Shown here one piece after another: positions 1 through 8,312 of a stretch of DNA of 64,000 nt. How positions within the stretch are numbered: the stretch's first letter is position 1; each line of letters begins with the position of its first letter. The stretch is from assembly GCA_964574985.1 (NCBI GenBank), contig CAZNPH010000023.1, positions 1 to 64,000 on the forward strand, given 5' to 3'. This DNA is from CAZNPH01 sp964574985. Its GTDB lineage: Bacteria; Bacteroidota; Bacteroidia; Bacteroidales; SM23-62. The notes beneath the pieces are model-generated. The model was not told the DNA's origin. It worked only from the letters and a program-made list of their open reading frames with translations, and ran no database searches. Position numbers and translations under genes: made by a program.

Positions 1-8
1 AAGGCAAG

Positions 9-1772
9 TTATAACTTTATTCCTTTTTGGTTCTGGCTTGTCCAGGTTAGGTTATATGCGGTGTACTCATCTTTCTGTAAAAAGGAATTGAGTACCAGGC
101 GGGCAATCACAATCTCATGCAACAAGCCTACGGGGAATGCCCCAGAGCCTATGGCCGGATCGCAGATCTTAATTTCAGCTAAAGTCTTGTCTAAGGTTTC
201 TGCATTATTGCGAATGCTTTCCGGTAGTTTGTATTTGTAGCTGCCGGTTTCTTTACCTTTCCCGGTTACCGTGGTTTCATGTTCCAGCACCAGGTGTCCA
301 TGACGGATGAACTGAGCAATATCATCTTTAGGCACACGAATATCGCCTTTGTTTTCTACCTCTATTTTCAGGTTTCCCTTCTTGTTGCTGCTGCCCCCAA
401 ACAAACTGGCCTGATCAGAATCAATGGGTTGAAAACTTTCCGTGTAATTGTTAACCGAATTGTCAAGATAATGAATGAGGCTTTCCTGGCACATGTAGTG
501 CACAATTTCACGGGGCGTGTAAAATGCGCCTTTGCTTTTACGGTCGGTCACATCCAGCAGGTTTTCAAATACCTTACCCAGCATTTCCGGGTCAACGGCT
601 ACTTCTTTTTCAAGCGGTTCGTCTTCGCGTATAGTAAAGTTATAGCGGTCAAACACATCCAGAATGCCTCTTCCCTTATCTCCAGCTTTGGTCTTTTGGT
701 TGGGATTGCTGAACAGGAGATTATCAATGTTCAGATCAAGGGTATCCCAATTTTCATAATCCGCTTCAAACAAGCCCCCATTCAGGAAGGGGATTTTGCA
801 ATCCAGACGCTTGTTGTAGTATTTAATACCTTCATCATTGTGTTCTTTGGCCAGTGCATCATAAAATAGGAAGCGAAGGAAGTCGTTGAAGTAATTGCCG
901 CCATCCCTTCGACCTTGCTCAGGACAGGCTTCATTGGTCTTATCAAATTTCTTTCGCAAGAAGTTTTTAGGGCCTTCACCCATTTTTTGGTCTTTGGGAA
1001 CACCCAGCCAGCCTTTCTTTTGCAGGAAATAAAGGAAGACGATCTGTCCTAGCAGCTTTTTGACAAACCGCACTGGATCAAGCCCTTCTTTTTCCAGTGT
1101 TTCGGTCAGAGCCGCATTTTCTGTGAGCTTAAGGTAGAGTTCTTTGTATTGCTCGTAAAAATCATCGGTTACTTTCTCTATGCTAAAGGCACCTTCCACA
1201 CTACCGTCACCGTCTTTTTCTTTAATGATGAGTGGATTGCTGTGGTCGTTGACCAAAAGTGGCAGCAACTGTTTTTGAGCGGTATGAGCATTTTCGTTTT
1301 CACCTACCAGAAAGGAGAAGCGTCTGGCAGGGACAATTTCTTCTTTCGCTTTGATCTTTCCTTTTTCGGTGCGTTCCTGTTCTATGTCAATTTTAACCAG
1401 TGATAACCGCCATTCCGTTCCGTCATCTTCTTTGGAATAGAAGGCAACCAGCGCATAGTACTTATCAAAGTTTTTCAAGTGGCGAACCACAAAGTTTCTC
1501 AGGGCAGTTCGTGTGCGTTCGAGTTTATTCACCGATCGGGTTTGGACAATGAGAATGTCCATCGGCTCACCCTCGGGATCGATGTACTTCCCGATGCGTT
1601 TGTAATGGGCGATGTGATCGCGAAAAGCCTCCGGAATTAGGTTTCCGCTGTAATTATTGTCACGCGGTTCAAACTCGTTGAGCAGGTTTCTGACAAACAA
1701 TTCAAATTGCTCCTGATAGAAACGGGAGTTGAGTACTTGTTTGATATAATCCTGTGCCTGCTTTTTTTCCAT
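9..1772 (-). CDS. Eco57I-like adenine DNA methyltransferase, truncated after SAM motif I
   Basis: Looks like the modification subunit of a restriction-modification or phage-defence system that methylates adenine in DNA. Residues 1-150 resemble the N-terminal region of large Eco57I/type IIG-like methylases, 'KSKGAFYTPREIVHYM' is the typical segment before the catalytic domain, and the SAM motif I 'DPAIGSGAF' starts near residue 538. Family members normally run to 1000 residues or more, with an NPPY motif after motif I. Here the frame ends about 40 residues after motif I in a tail unlike the family, so the catalytic half is missing. The stop lies 9 bases from the window edge, so whether an insertion or a frameshift caused this cannot be seen. 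Residues about 281-291 (EACPEQGRRDG) are encoded by a short inserted repeat. The start ATG is 1 bp beyond the helicase stop, so the two genes form one operon. Confidence 0.75.
   Translation of the reverse strand: MEKKQAQDYIKQVLNSRFYQEQFELFVRNLLNEFEPRDNNYSGNLIPEAFRDHIAHYKRIGKYIDPEGEPMDILIVQTRSVNKLERTRTALRNFVVRHLKNFDKYYALVAFYSKEDDGTEWRLSLVKIDIEQERTEKGKIKAKEEIVPARRFSFLVGENENAHTAQKQLLPLLVNDHSNPLIIKEKDGDGSVEGAFSIEKVTDDFYEQYKELYLKLTENAALTETLEKEGLDPVRFVKKLLGQIVFLYFLQKKGWLGVPKDQKMGEGPKNFLRKKFDKTNEACPEQGRRDGGNYFNDFLRFLFYDALAKEHNDEGIKYYNKRLDCKIPFLNGGLFEADYENWDTLDLNIDNLLFSNPNQKTKAGDKGRGILDVFDRYNFTIREDEPLEKEVAVDPEMLGKVFENLLDVTDRKSKGAFYTPREIVHYMCQESLIHYLDNSVNNYTESFQPIDSDQASLFGGSSNKKGNLKIEVENKGDIRVPKDDIAQFIRHGHLVLEHETTVTGKGKETGSYKYKLPESIRNNAETLDKTLAEIKICDPAIGSGAFPVGLLHEIVIARLVLNSFLQKDEYTAYNLTWTSQNQKGIKL
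905..930. repeat. Short REP-like palindromic repeat inserted in frame in the methyltransferase gene
   Basis: The bases CCCTTCGACCTTGCTCAGG and the ACAGGCT that follows match a short dispersed intergenic repeat common in bacterial genomes. It is recognisable when translated as CPEQ(G/S)RR, or as PVLS(K/E)VEG in another frame. Here it is read as ACPEQGRR and does not break the frame. It lies between recognisable family segments, which suggests a surface loop. Identification rests on recall of the pattern and no other copy was found in the window. Confidence 0.55.
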
Positions 1773-1773
1773 A

Positions 1774-4700
1774 CTATTTTAGTAAGTATCCTGATAAAAT
1801 AACTTCTCTCGTAATGGGTGACTTCCCGTTTTGAATCTCATCTACGGCTACTGAACGAATATGCCTTTGGAGTATGTGGAGCATTTGTAGCGGGTCATCT
1901 TCTTTTTCCAATTCCTTTTTTATCTTTTGCGCGGTTTTCTTGGCCATCAGACCTTGCTGGATCATTTGTTTTACACCCAAAATAAATTCTTCATCCGAAT
2001 CCGTAAAGCCTTTGTATCTTCGGAAAGCTACATCCTTCATGCGTTTTTCAATGTATTTCACATTGGAAGCTCCTCCTTTTACTTTGTCTTCCTCCCCCTG
2101 AGTGGTATCCAATTCAAAGCGGGCTTTGTTGGTATCAAGCATGTGGAAGTATTTTTCTGATGGAATAGAAGCACGTTTAGTGTCCGGCTTACATTCCAGC
2201 AGATTCACTGCATCAAAAAAGGTGATCTCTTCCGATTCACCGCCCTGGTTTGAATAAAACTTCTTGAGTTTTCCAAGTCGGAAAAAGGTAACCAGTTTAT
2301 CTTTTTCAACGGTGGTTGTTTTTCTCCCGGAGCGGGCTTTTTTCGGCAGCTTTTTAATTTTCTCAAAAAAGTCAGGGTTTTTGTCCCTTAGATTCCGCAT
2401 CATTTCGAGGTATTTCAATTCCGAATCGCTTTCTTCGTCTTCGCCGGTATATGTTTTCTTGTTATTTAAGCTGTCAAACAATTGTCGGCTTCCGACTTCT
2501 TCACCATCGGAGAGGTATTTGGCATCTTCTCCCAATATATCATGGAACATTTGGATTTTGTTAGTAATGTTCAATTCAAGACCCAGATGTTCATCAGATT
2601 GAGTGGTGGGGAAGAAGTTAAAGATGAAAATGTTTTCGTGTTTAGTGCCCAACCGGTTGACCCGCCCTGCTCTTTGTAATACACGTGTAGGGTTCCAGGG
2701 TAAATCATAATTGATTAAAATATTGGATCGATGCAGGTTGATCCCTTCTGCCAAAATATCAGTAGCAATAAGTATTCGTAAATCTTTTGCAGGTGTTTTA
2801 GAATTAGGGTCGTAATTGTCAAGAATCATGTCTCGAGCAATGGTGTGTTTGGAGGTGAGTTGTGTATCCGTATGTCTTCCTCCTTTACTGGAGTAAAACA
2901 TCACCTGTCTGGGAAATTCTTCAATTAGATTTTCATACAAATAATCACCTGTTTCCTTAGATTCTGTAAAAACGACTATTTGCTTTTTCTTTAACTTTTC
3001 GTGTTGTTTAAGCTCTTGAATGAATGTCGAAAGTTTTGGATCTGCATTCACATCTTTCCACAGCGACCGCACTTGTTTGAGTACTTCAAGATCATGTTGT
3101 AGATCGGTTAAAAAATCTTTTCTGAAATCCTTGGATTCATATTTTTGTGCTCTTTCTTCTTCTACGGCTTTTTCCAGCTTGTCAAAATCATCGTTATCCA
3201 GCAGGTCATACACATTGACTTTTTTACTGATGTAAACCGTGCCCTCATTGTACATCTCAATAAAGCGTTCATATGATTTGATGAAGCGCTGCACACTTTG
3301 TTTAAAGGCGAAAAAGGAGCTTTCAAGACGTTTCACCAAAATACCTTTCATAAAGCCACCAACGTTTCGTTGCTGCTGCTTTTCGAATTCTGTCAACCCT
3401 TTGTTTCCTGTGTAATAGAGCAATGGAATATACCGGGCATACCGGAACTCCGCCAAAGACTGAATAGTACTTTTAAAGATATGCTCTAATTCTCCTTCAT
3501 ATTCATAGACGATTTTGTGGGGATCATCCATTTCAGGAAAAACCAAACCTTGCTGTTCAATATCTTTTTTGAAGAAATTGACTACATCTTTTCTGGTTCT
3601 CCTAACCATGACGTGCTTTAATACCTTCTCTCTAATTTCCTTAGACACCTCACGGATCATTTCCTGGTACTCCGGATCGTTTTTTTCGTACTTCTTCAGT
3701 TTTTTCCTGAGGCTATTAAAGAACTTTTCCAGATTGATGATACCCGGTATGCTTGAATTTTTGGGTGCCTGAAATAATTTAAGTTGGGCAAAAATGTCAT
3801 CAATGGTATTGTTCAACGGAGTGGCAGTAACCAAAATGACTTTTTTCCCTCTACATATATCCAAAAGGTCTGCGTATGATTGCGTAGCTTCATTTCTGAA
3901 TCTGTGAGCCTCATCCACAACAATATAATCCCAGCGGTCAATCCCTTTTCTAATAATGTGTTCGAGCTTTCCGAGGGATTCAACTTTAGCTGGGACCCGA
4001 AAATCCATTAAACTCTGCTCCCAATATTCCTTTAAGACAGGAGGGCAAATTACCAGAATCTTGCCTCTCAACTGTTGGAGTAGTTGAGCGGTTATGAATG
4101 TTTTACCAAGACCCACCACATCTGCAAGAAAAACGCCATTGTATTCTTCAAGCTTTTTCATGGCTTGTCTTACGGCCTGTTCTTGGTAGTCTAATTTCAG
4201 GAATCCATCGGGAAGGAATGATTCAAAATTCTCTTCCAGGTTGATGTCTTCCTGCATGTACTCGTATATAAGTTTTAAGTAAAGTTCATATGGTAGGATT
4301 GAATCATTCAACCATGTTTTATTTTTTACTGCATCAACAAATTCTTCCGAAATGTCAACGGCATCTTTCCAGAGATTTTCAAATTGGTCAAGCGCATAAT
4401 CAACGTCTCTCCGGTCTTTTAACTGCACATTAAACTCTCTATTGGCTACCAAACCGGATAGTGAAAAATTACTTGACCCTGTAATCACCGTACCATATTC
4501 CTTATCATCTTCATGGTACCGGCTGATATATACTTTGGCATGGATGTTCTTTGAGGGGTAAGCTTTGATTTCAAGTTTCTTTCCGTTTCCTCTTTGCTTA
4601 ATGTCGAAATCTTTGTCCGGGCAGTTAGTTTGGAGGAACTCGATGAATTTTTTGATGCCAATTTCTAATCGTTTGTCTGCCTCTTTTGACTTTTCTATCT

Positions 4701-5010
4701 CTTTGATCAGATTTTTTTGATACTCCTTTTTGGCATTGGCATGAGAATCAAAATCCATTACTGTCTGATTCTGATATTCATTGATGGTCTTATATGATTC
4801 TTCATCAACACCGAGTCCTACAAGTATTCTTGTTTTATCAACTTTCTCGATGGCTTCATACATCTGATAAAACCCAGAGGATCGAAAATAACCCACAAGA
4901 ACATCAAAGTATTGCGTGTCTTTAAGTGTTCTCATGAACCTGTCCAACAATGTTGAACCAGGCTCATTAGTGAAAAATGTGGTATCCGTATGTAAGTCTG
5001 TCTTATTCAA
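1774..5010 (-). CDS. PLD-domain SNF2-family DEAH helicase (restriction/defence)
   Basis: Large ATP-dependent DNA translocase with an N-terminal phospholipase-D-like nuclease domain. Residues 20-215 carry the PLD signature: HAK at 157-159, then GSSNFS at 178-183. The SNF2 core follows: Walker A GLGKT at 300-304, DEAH at 366-369, TATP at 395-398, and a C-terminal helicase lobe with 'ATDILAEGINL' and 'RAGRVNRLG'. The start is a TTG (minus strand, 5010-5008) that overlaps the end of the XRE gene by 8 bp, implying translational coupling. No better ATG is seen near the family N-terminus. It is followed 1 bp later by the methyltransferase. The PLD domain is the candidate nuclease and the SNF2 part the motor. 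The helicase-methylase pairing is reminiscent of DISARM-like or type I-like systems, but the genes defining those systems are not present, so no system name is given. Confidence 0.85.
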   Translation of the reverse strand: MNKTDLHTDTTFFTNEPGSTLLDRFMRTLKDTQYFDVLVGYFRSSGFYQMYEAIEKVDKTRILVGLGVDEESYKTINEYQNQTVMDFDSHANAKKEYQKNLIKEIEKSKEADKRLEIGIKKFIEFLQTNCPDKDFDIKQRGNGKKLEIKAYPSKNIHAKVYISRYHEDDKEYGTVITGSSNFSLSGLVANREFNVQLKDRRDVDYALDQFENLWKDAVDISEEFVDAVKNKTWLNDSILPYELYLKLIYEYMQEDINLEENFESFLPDGFLKLDYQEQAVRQAMKKLEEYNGVFLADVVGLGKTFITAQLLQQLRGKILVICPPVLKEYWEQSLMDFRVPAKVESLGKLEHIIRKGIDRWDYIVVDEAHRFRNEATQSYADLLDICRGKKVILVTATPLNNTIDDIFAQLKLFQAPKNSSIPGIINLEKFFNSLRKKLKKYEKNDPEYQEMIREVSKEIREKVLKHVMVRRTRKDVVNFFKKDIEQQGLVFPEMDDPHKIVYEYEGELEHIFKSTIQSLAEFRYARYIPLLYYTGNKGLTEFEKQQQRNVGGFMKGILVKRLESSFFAFKQSVQRFIKSYERFIEMYNEGTVYISKKVNVYDLLDNDDFDKLEKAVEEERAQKYESKDFRKDFLTDLQHDLEVLKQVRSLWKDVNADPKLSTFIQELKQHEKLKKKQIVVFTESKETGDYLYENLIEEFPRQVMFYSSKGGRHTDTQLTSKHTIARDMILDNYDPNSKTPAKDLRILIATDILAEGINLHRSNILINYDLPWNPTRVLQRAGRVNRLGTKHENIFIFNFFPTTQSDEHLGLELNITNKIQMFHDILGEDAKYLSDGEEVGSRQLFDSLNNKKTYTGEDEESDSELKYLEMMRNLRDKNPDFFEKIKKLPKKARSGRKTTTVEKDKLVTFFRLGKLKKFYSNQGGESEEITFFDAVNLLECKPDTKRASIPSEKYFHMLDTNKARFELDTTQGEEDKVKGGASNVKYIEKRMKDVAFRRYKGFTDSDEEFILGVKQMIQQGLMAKKTAQKIKKELEKEDDPLQMLHILQRHIRSVAVDEIQNGKSPITREVILSGYLLK

Positions 5011-5287
5011 TTTTTTTCAATCTTTTCTTTACTTGGTCAAGGGCTCTTAATCCATATTCTTCATCCTTAACAACGGGAAATAAAATATCAGAAAGCCACA
5101 ATACCATCAGTTCCTGTTCACTTGAATCAAGTAGTTTGGCCAGTTTTAAAATATGCTCTCTTTTGCAGCTTTTTTCTTCTCTTTCAATCTTGCTTATCAT
5201 AGCAGTGTCGATTTCAAGATGTGCTGCAACTTCTCGAAGGAGCATTTTCTTTTTTTCTCTCAACTCCCTAAGCCTTTGACCTAACAT
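5003..5287 (-). CDS. XRE-family helix-turn-helix regulator
   Basis: A 94-residue protein whose residues 3-60 form a Cro/C1-type helix-turn-helix (GQRLRELREKK, then REVAAHLEIDTAMISKIE). The C-terminal 30 residues are charged and probably helical. Small regulators of this kind ahead of restriction genes act as controller proteins that delay expression of the restriction component. That role is inferred from position: it is the first gene of the operon and its stop overlaps the TTG start of the helicase. Repeats in the leader (see the promoter entry) could be its operator. Confidence 0.85.
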   Translation of the reverse strand: MLGQRLRELREKKKMLLREVAAHLEIDTAMISKIEREEKSCKREHILKLAKLLDSSEQELMVLWLSDILFPVVKDEEYGLRALDQVKKRLKKIE

Positions 5288-5671
5288 AGCTTGTAATTAA
5301 ATCACTTGTCTAAAGAGGTCAAATTTATAAATTATTTCGAGATTGTTGTAATTTAGTGTTGGCAAAATTGCACTCTTTTGCAATGCTTGGGTTGCGGGGT
5401 GGCTTGAGCGGCTTTGCAAATGTGTGCAATGTGCGTTGGCAGAAATTTTCAAAAATGTGAAGCGGGGGCTTTTTCTTTCTTCTTTCTTGTCCATCGTCAT
5501 TGTCAGGTTAAACTGTCGGCAAAGTCGGGGCAGTCCGATTTGTGTTACAATATGTCTGTCACTACTCGTCATTGTCAATGTGTCCGTTGTCTTTTTTTGC
5601 ATGTGCCCCAACTTATTTATATGCGAATGTAAAGTTCGGGGTTGGGGTGGAGTTTAAGATAATATACGAAT
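5288..5671. other. Intergenic stretch without a convincing gene
   Basis: It separates the AT-rich defence operon from the glycan locus. A 104-codon minus-strand frame (5297-5611) exists but has no recognisable family, an unusual composition and no clear ribosome binding site, so it is not called a gene. An inverted repeat GCAAAA/TTTTGC with an 8-base loop lies at 5362-5381. Further copies of GCAAA- and TTGGC-type words in 5360-5445 give the stretch a repeat-like look. Confidence 0.5.
5290..5327 (-). promoter_or_regulatory. Candidate promoter/operator of the XRE-helicase-methylase operon
   Basis: Read on the minus strand, TAAATTTG at 5327-5320 matches the Bacteroidota -7 consensus TANNTTTG exactly. 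No good TTTG lies at the expected -33 distance. Two direct CTTGT repeats (plus-strand 5290-5294 and 5305-5309, 15 bp apart) lie between this box and the start codon and could be bound by the XRE protein. Sequence-based proposal only. Confidence 0.4.
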
Positions 5672-5758
5672 AATAAATGGTATTAAACCCCAGGATAGAA
5701 CCCTGGACCCGAGTTTCCGATGCAGAGCTTCGAGGAATTTAACCATCAAATGATTAAA
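5672..5758 (+). repeat. 87-bp multi-hairpin repeat, copy 1
   Basis: Aligned base by base, this stretch matches the reverse complement of 21801-21887 with 5 mismatches in 87 positions. The element has three dyads. In this copy the first (CCAGGATAGAACCCTGG) and second (CCGATGC-AGA-GCTTCGA) carry base changes that weaken the stems. It lies 14 bp beyond the stop codon of the 842-residue gene at 5773. Size and structure resemble REP/MITE-type elements. Confidence 0.85.
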
Positions 5759-5772
5759 TGCCATTTAATAAA

Positions 5773-8301
5773 TCAGCTTAAACGGAGGGCAATGTCTGCA
5801 GCCTGCACGCTGTCGAGTTCGAATACCGCGTACCGGGAACCTTCAATGGTCCTGATCCGGTGATCTGCTGTGTTACCGTTCACGGTGACCGATTGTGCGT
5901 CCCGTCCTCCGGGCAGAAGGATCTCCACCGTCTTGGGCCCGGCCGAGGAGGTCAGCAGCATACAGATCTCCCGTTCGCTGTGCCTGTACCGGTAAGCAAC
6001 ATACCCTCCCCCGGCCTCGTACCTGGCGATGATGTCCACTTTTTTCTCTCCCGCGGAAGTCCACCGGGGTGAAACCTTTACCCGGCTGTAGTTGGCCCCC
6101 TGGTCATAAATGCCGGCCAGTCCTTCCATCAGGGCATAGACCATGGCCCCCACCGACCAGGGCCGGGGGATCCCCTTGGACAGACCTTCCGGCATGAAGA
6201 ACACTTCATGGTCACTCAGTGTGAGTCCGGCCACCACCCAACGGGCCCCGTCCTCGGCAGCTTTCAGCTCCAGGGATTCAAGCGTCTTTTCCGGATGCGG
6301 GTTGTCCAGTCCGTACACCACCATCCCCACCGGGACATTTTTTTCATTCTTCCGGGTAAAAGCCACTTGTCTTCTGAGCTTGCCCCTCATTTCCGATTCA
6401 TCCTCACCCGAAGGATTCCAGGTATCCTCCACCTGTTCGTTGTTGTAAAAATACCGGTTATCCTCACTTCCGTCAGTATACCTGAGGCTCACCGAGCCGG
6501 CCACCTGCCCCCCTTCCATGGCATGCAGGAAGTATATGGAGGCGGCTTTCCGGTTGAGTTCAAAACGGACCGATTTTGCATGTTCGCGGGAAAGGAGGAT
6601 CAGGTTTCTGCCCTTGTTCATGGCAGGATCGACAAATTCAAAGGGTATGCGCCTGAAATCCTGCCGCCCCGACAACACCCGGTCCCAGTCCACCGCATCC
6701 ATCTTCACATCTCTGAGTCCGGCATTGGCTTTTTTCATGAAATCCAGGGGAGTGAACTCCCTTTCCGGCCAGCCGGGGATCCTGCCCAGCCATACCCCGG
6801 GCATCATTCCGTGTTTTTCCAGCAAGCCGATCACCCTTTCAATGATATCCGCCCCGTATTGTTCATAACCGTGCTCGAATGTCCCGTGGGCCAGTTCACC
6901 AGCTACCATGGGGGATACTCCGCCGTTCACATAATGCCAGGGAGGAATATTGAAACCCCTGGTAAACGGCGGATAGGCGCAATACCACTCGCCCTGGGCA
7001 AAATCCCTGGTTTGCTCCCTGAGACGTTGGTAGGTCCTGATGATGGCCACTGCCTTGTCATGGGAGATCCGCCGGTTCAGGCTGTAGGCATTGGACAGGG
7101 ATACCACCTCATCCGGGTCGACATTGAAATCCCTTTTAAAACCGGGGTTTTCCGGGACGAACATGGTATAATATTCCCCGTTCCAGGATATTTTTTCCAG
7201 CCGATCGAGGAGTCCGTCTGCCGTCTCCTCCATTTTCCGGGCATCCTCTTTTCTGCCGGCAATTTCCAGCATTTCGGCCAGATTGTAACAGGATATGGCC
7301 ATGCCGGTATTGTCCCCGAACATCACCCCGTACTCACTTATGCCCGGTTCGGCCATGAAAATGTCCCCGTCGAAAAAGGCGGAATCGTAAACGGACTGGA
7401 AATCCCAGGTATCGATGGTGAAGGTGCGTTTGAGCAACCGGAATTTTTCCGACCAGATGTACGGACTACTGGTGGCGTATTCAACTGCTTTGAGGCAGTT
7501 GTCCAGCTTGCCCCTCATCCAGTCCTCATCGCCGGTGGATTTCCACGTCCAGTATATGCCCTGGATGAACATATGCTCCACATCGTTCATCATGGGCTGG
7601 CGGGCAAAGATGACTTTCCCGTTCTCACGCACATCATAGAACTCCGGGGGGAAACGCCATTCCATATGATACATCTGCTGGTTCCTGTTGATAAAAAAAT
7701 CAAAGACCATCCCGTCCTCCCGCTGGCTTTCCGCAAAAGCGTCCATCCATTCCTTCAGGAAAGGATAGAAATACTTCATTCCCTTGAGTCCGTGCGCATG
7801 ATCCCGGGACGTGATCACAAACCCCCTGTATATCCTCTCATCCATGACCTTGACATTGCCCGGTCGGTAGTAATCCCGGGTCATGGACAACATGCACTGC
7901 ACCAGCAGGTTCTTGTATTTCCCCGTGGAATCCTCCAGCTCCGTTTTGCAGTCTGCCCGGAACGAAGCCATATCGGTCAGCCTTCCTTTCTTGTCCTGAA
8001 GAATGATCAAATGATATCCCAGGGCACCGGAAACCATAAATTCGGCTTCGCCCTGTTCCGTGCGGAAGTACTCCCGGCCCATGCCGTCCAGCACCACCAT
8101 GGTTCCCGGTTTTTCGGAAACGGCTTTTATAGTTTCCAGCGGCTTGAAGGCATGTTTGCGGGAAACTTTGATGGACGATCCCCTGTTGATTTCATTCAGG
8201 ATTTCCGGATTTGGGTCCCCGGCCTTCAGCATGGCAGGCACCGCCGAAAATCCGGCCGAACCCAATAAACTCTTTTTAAGAAATTCTCTGCGGTGTGTCA
8301 C
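5773..8301 (-). CDS. Tat-exported (alpha/alpha)6-barrel glycoside hydrolase-like protein
   Basis: 842 residues beginning with a twin-arginine signal (RREFLKKSLLGSAG, residues 4-17). Residues about 170-580 look like a six-hairpin glycosidase toroid, with repeated aromatic and acidic helices such as 'FDGDIFMAEPG', 'DNTGMAISCYNLAEM' and 'PWHYVNGGVSP'. The C-terminal 250 residues look like beta-sandwich domains, as in GH78, GH95 and GH65 proteins. I cannot assign a CAZy family and the catalytic acids are not certain. It lies 11 bp downstream of the FAD oxidoreductase stop-to-start junction, so the two are co-transcribed. The Tat signal implies a periplasmic location after folding. A hydrolase or lyase acting on oligosaccharides is the likely role, by fold and context. 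Confidence 0.65.
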   Translation of the reverse strand: MTHRREFLKKSLLGSAGFSAVPAMLKAGDPNPEILNEINRGSSIKVSRKHAFKPLETIKAVSEKPGTMVVLDGMGREYFRTEQGEAEFMVSGALGYHLIILQDKKGRLTDMASFRADCKTELEDSTGKYKNLLVQCMLSMTRDYYRPGNVKVMDERIYRGFVITSRDHAHGLKGMKYFYPFLKEWMDAFAESQREDGMVFDFFINRNQQMYHMEWRFPPEFYDVRENGKVIFARQPMMNDVEHMFIQGIYWTWKSTGDEDWMRGKLDNCLKAVEYATSSPYIWSEKFRLLKRTFTIDTWDFQSVYDSAFFDGDIFMAEPGISEYGVMFGDNTGMAISCYNLAEMLEIAGRKEDARKMEETADGLLDRLEKISWNGEYYTMFVPENPGFKRDFNVDPDEVVSLSNAYSLNRRISHDKAVAIIRTYQRLREQTRDFAQGEWYCAYPPFTRGFNIPPWHYVNGGVSPMVAGELAHGTFEHGYEQYGADIIERVIGLLEKHGMMPGVWLGRIPGWPEREFTPLDFMKKANAGLRDVKMDAVDWDRVLSGRQDFRRIPFEFVDPAMNKGRNLILLSREHAKSVRFELNRKAASIYFLHAMEGGQVAGSVSLRYTDGSEDNRYFYNNEQVEDTWNPSGEDESEMRGKLRRQVAFTRKNEKNVPVGMVVYGLDNPHPEKTLESLELKAAEDGARWVVAGLTLSDHEVFFMPEGLSKGIPRPWSVGAMVYALMEGLAGIYDQGANYSRVKVSPRWTSAGEKKVDIIARYEAGGGYVAYRYRHSEREICMLLTSSAGPKTVEILLPGGRDAQSVTVNGNTADHRIRTIEGSRYAVFELDSVQAADIALRLS

Positions 8302-8312
8302 GGGAAAATATT

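Noticed and set aside
5297..5611. 104-codon minus-strand frame between the XRE gene and the glycan locus
   Set aside because: No recognisable domain, low-complexity composition, overlaps repeat-like words and has no clear ribosome binding site.
6208..8268. Long plus-strand frame opposite the barrel protein
   Set aside because: Antisense shadow of a GC-rich gene; Pro/His/Gly-rich with no family resemblance, while the minus-strand protein has a Tat signal and domain structure.
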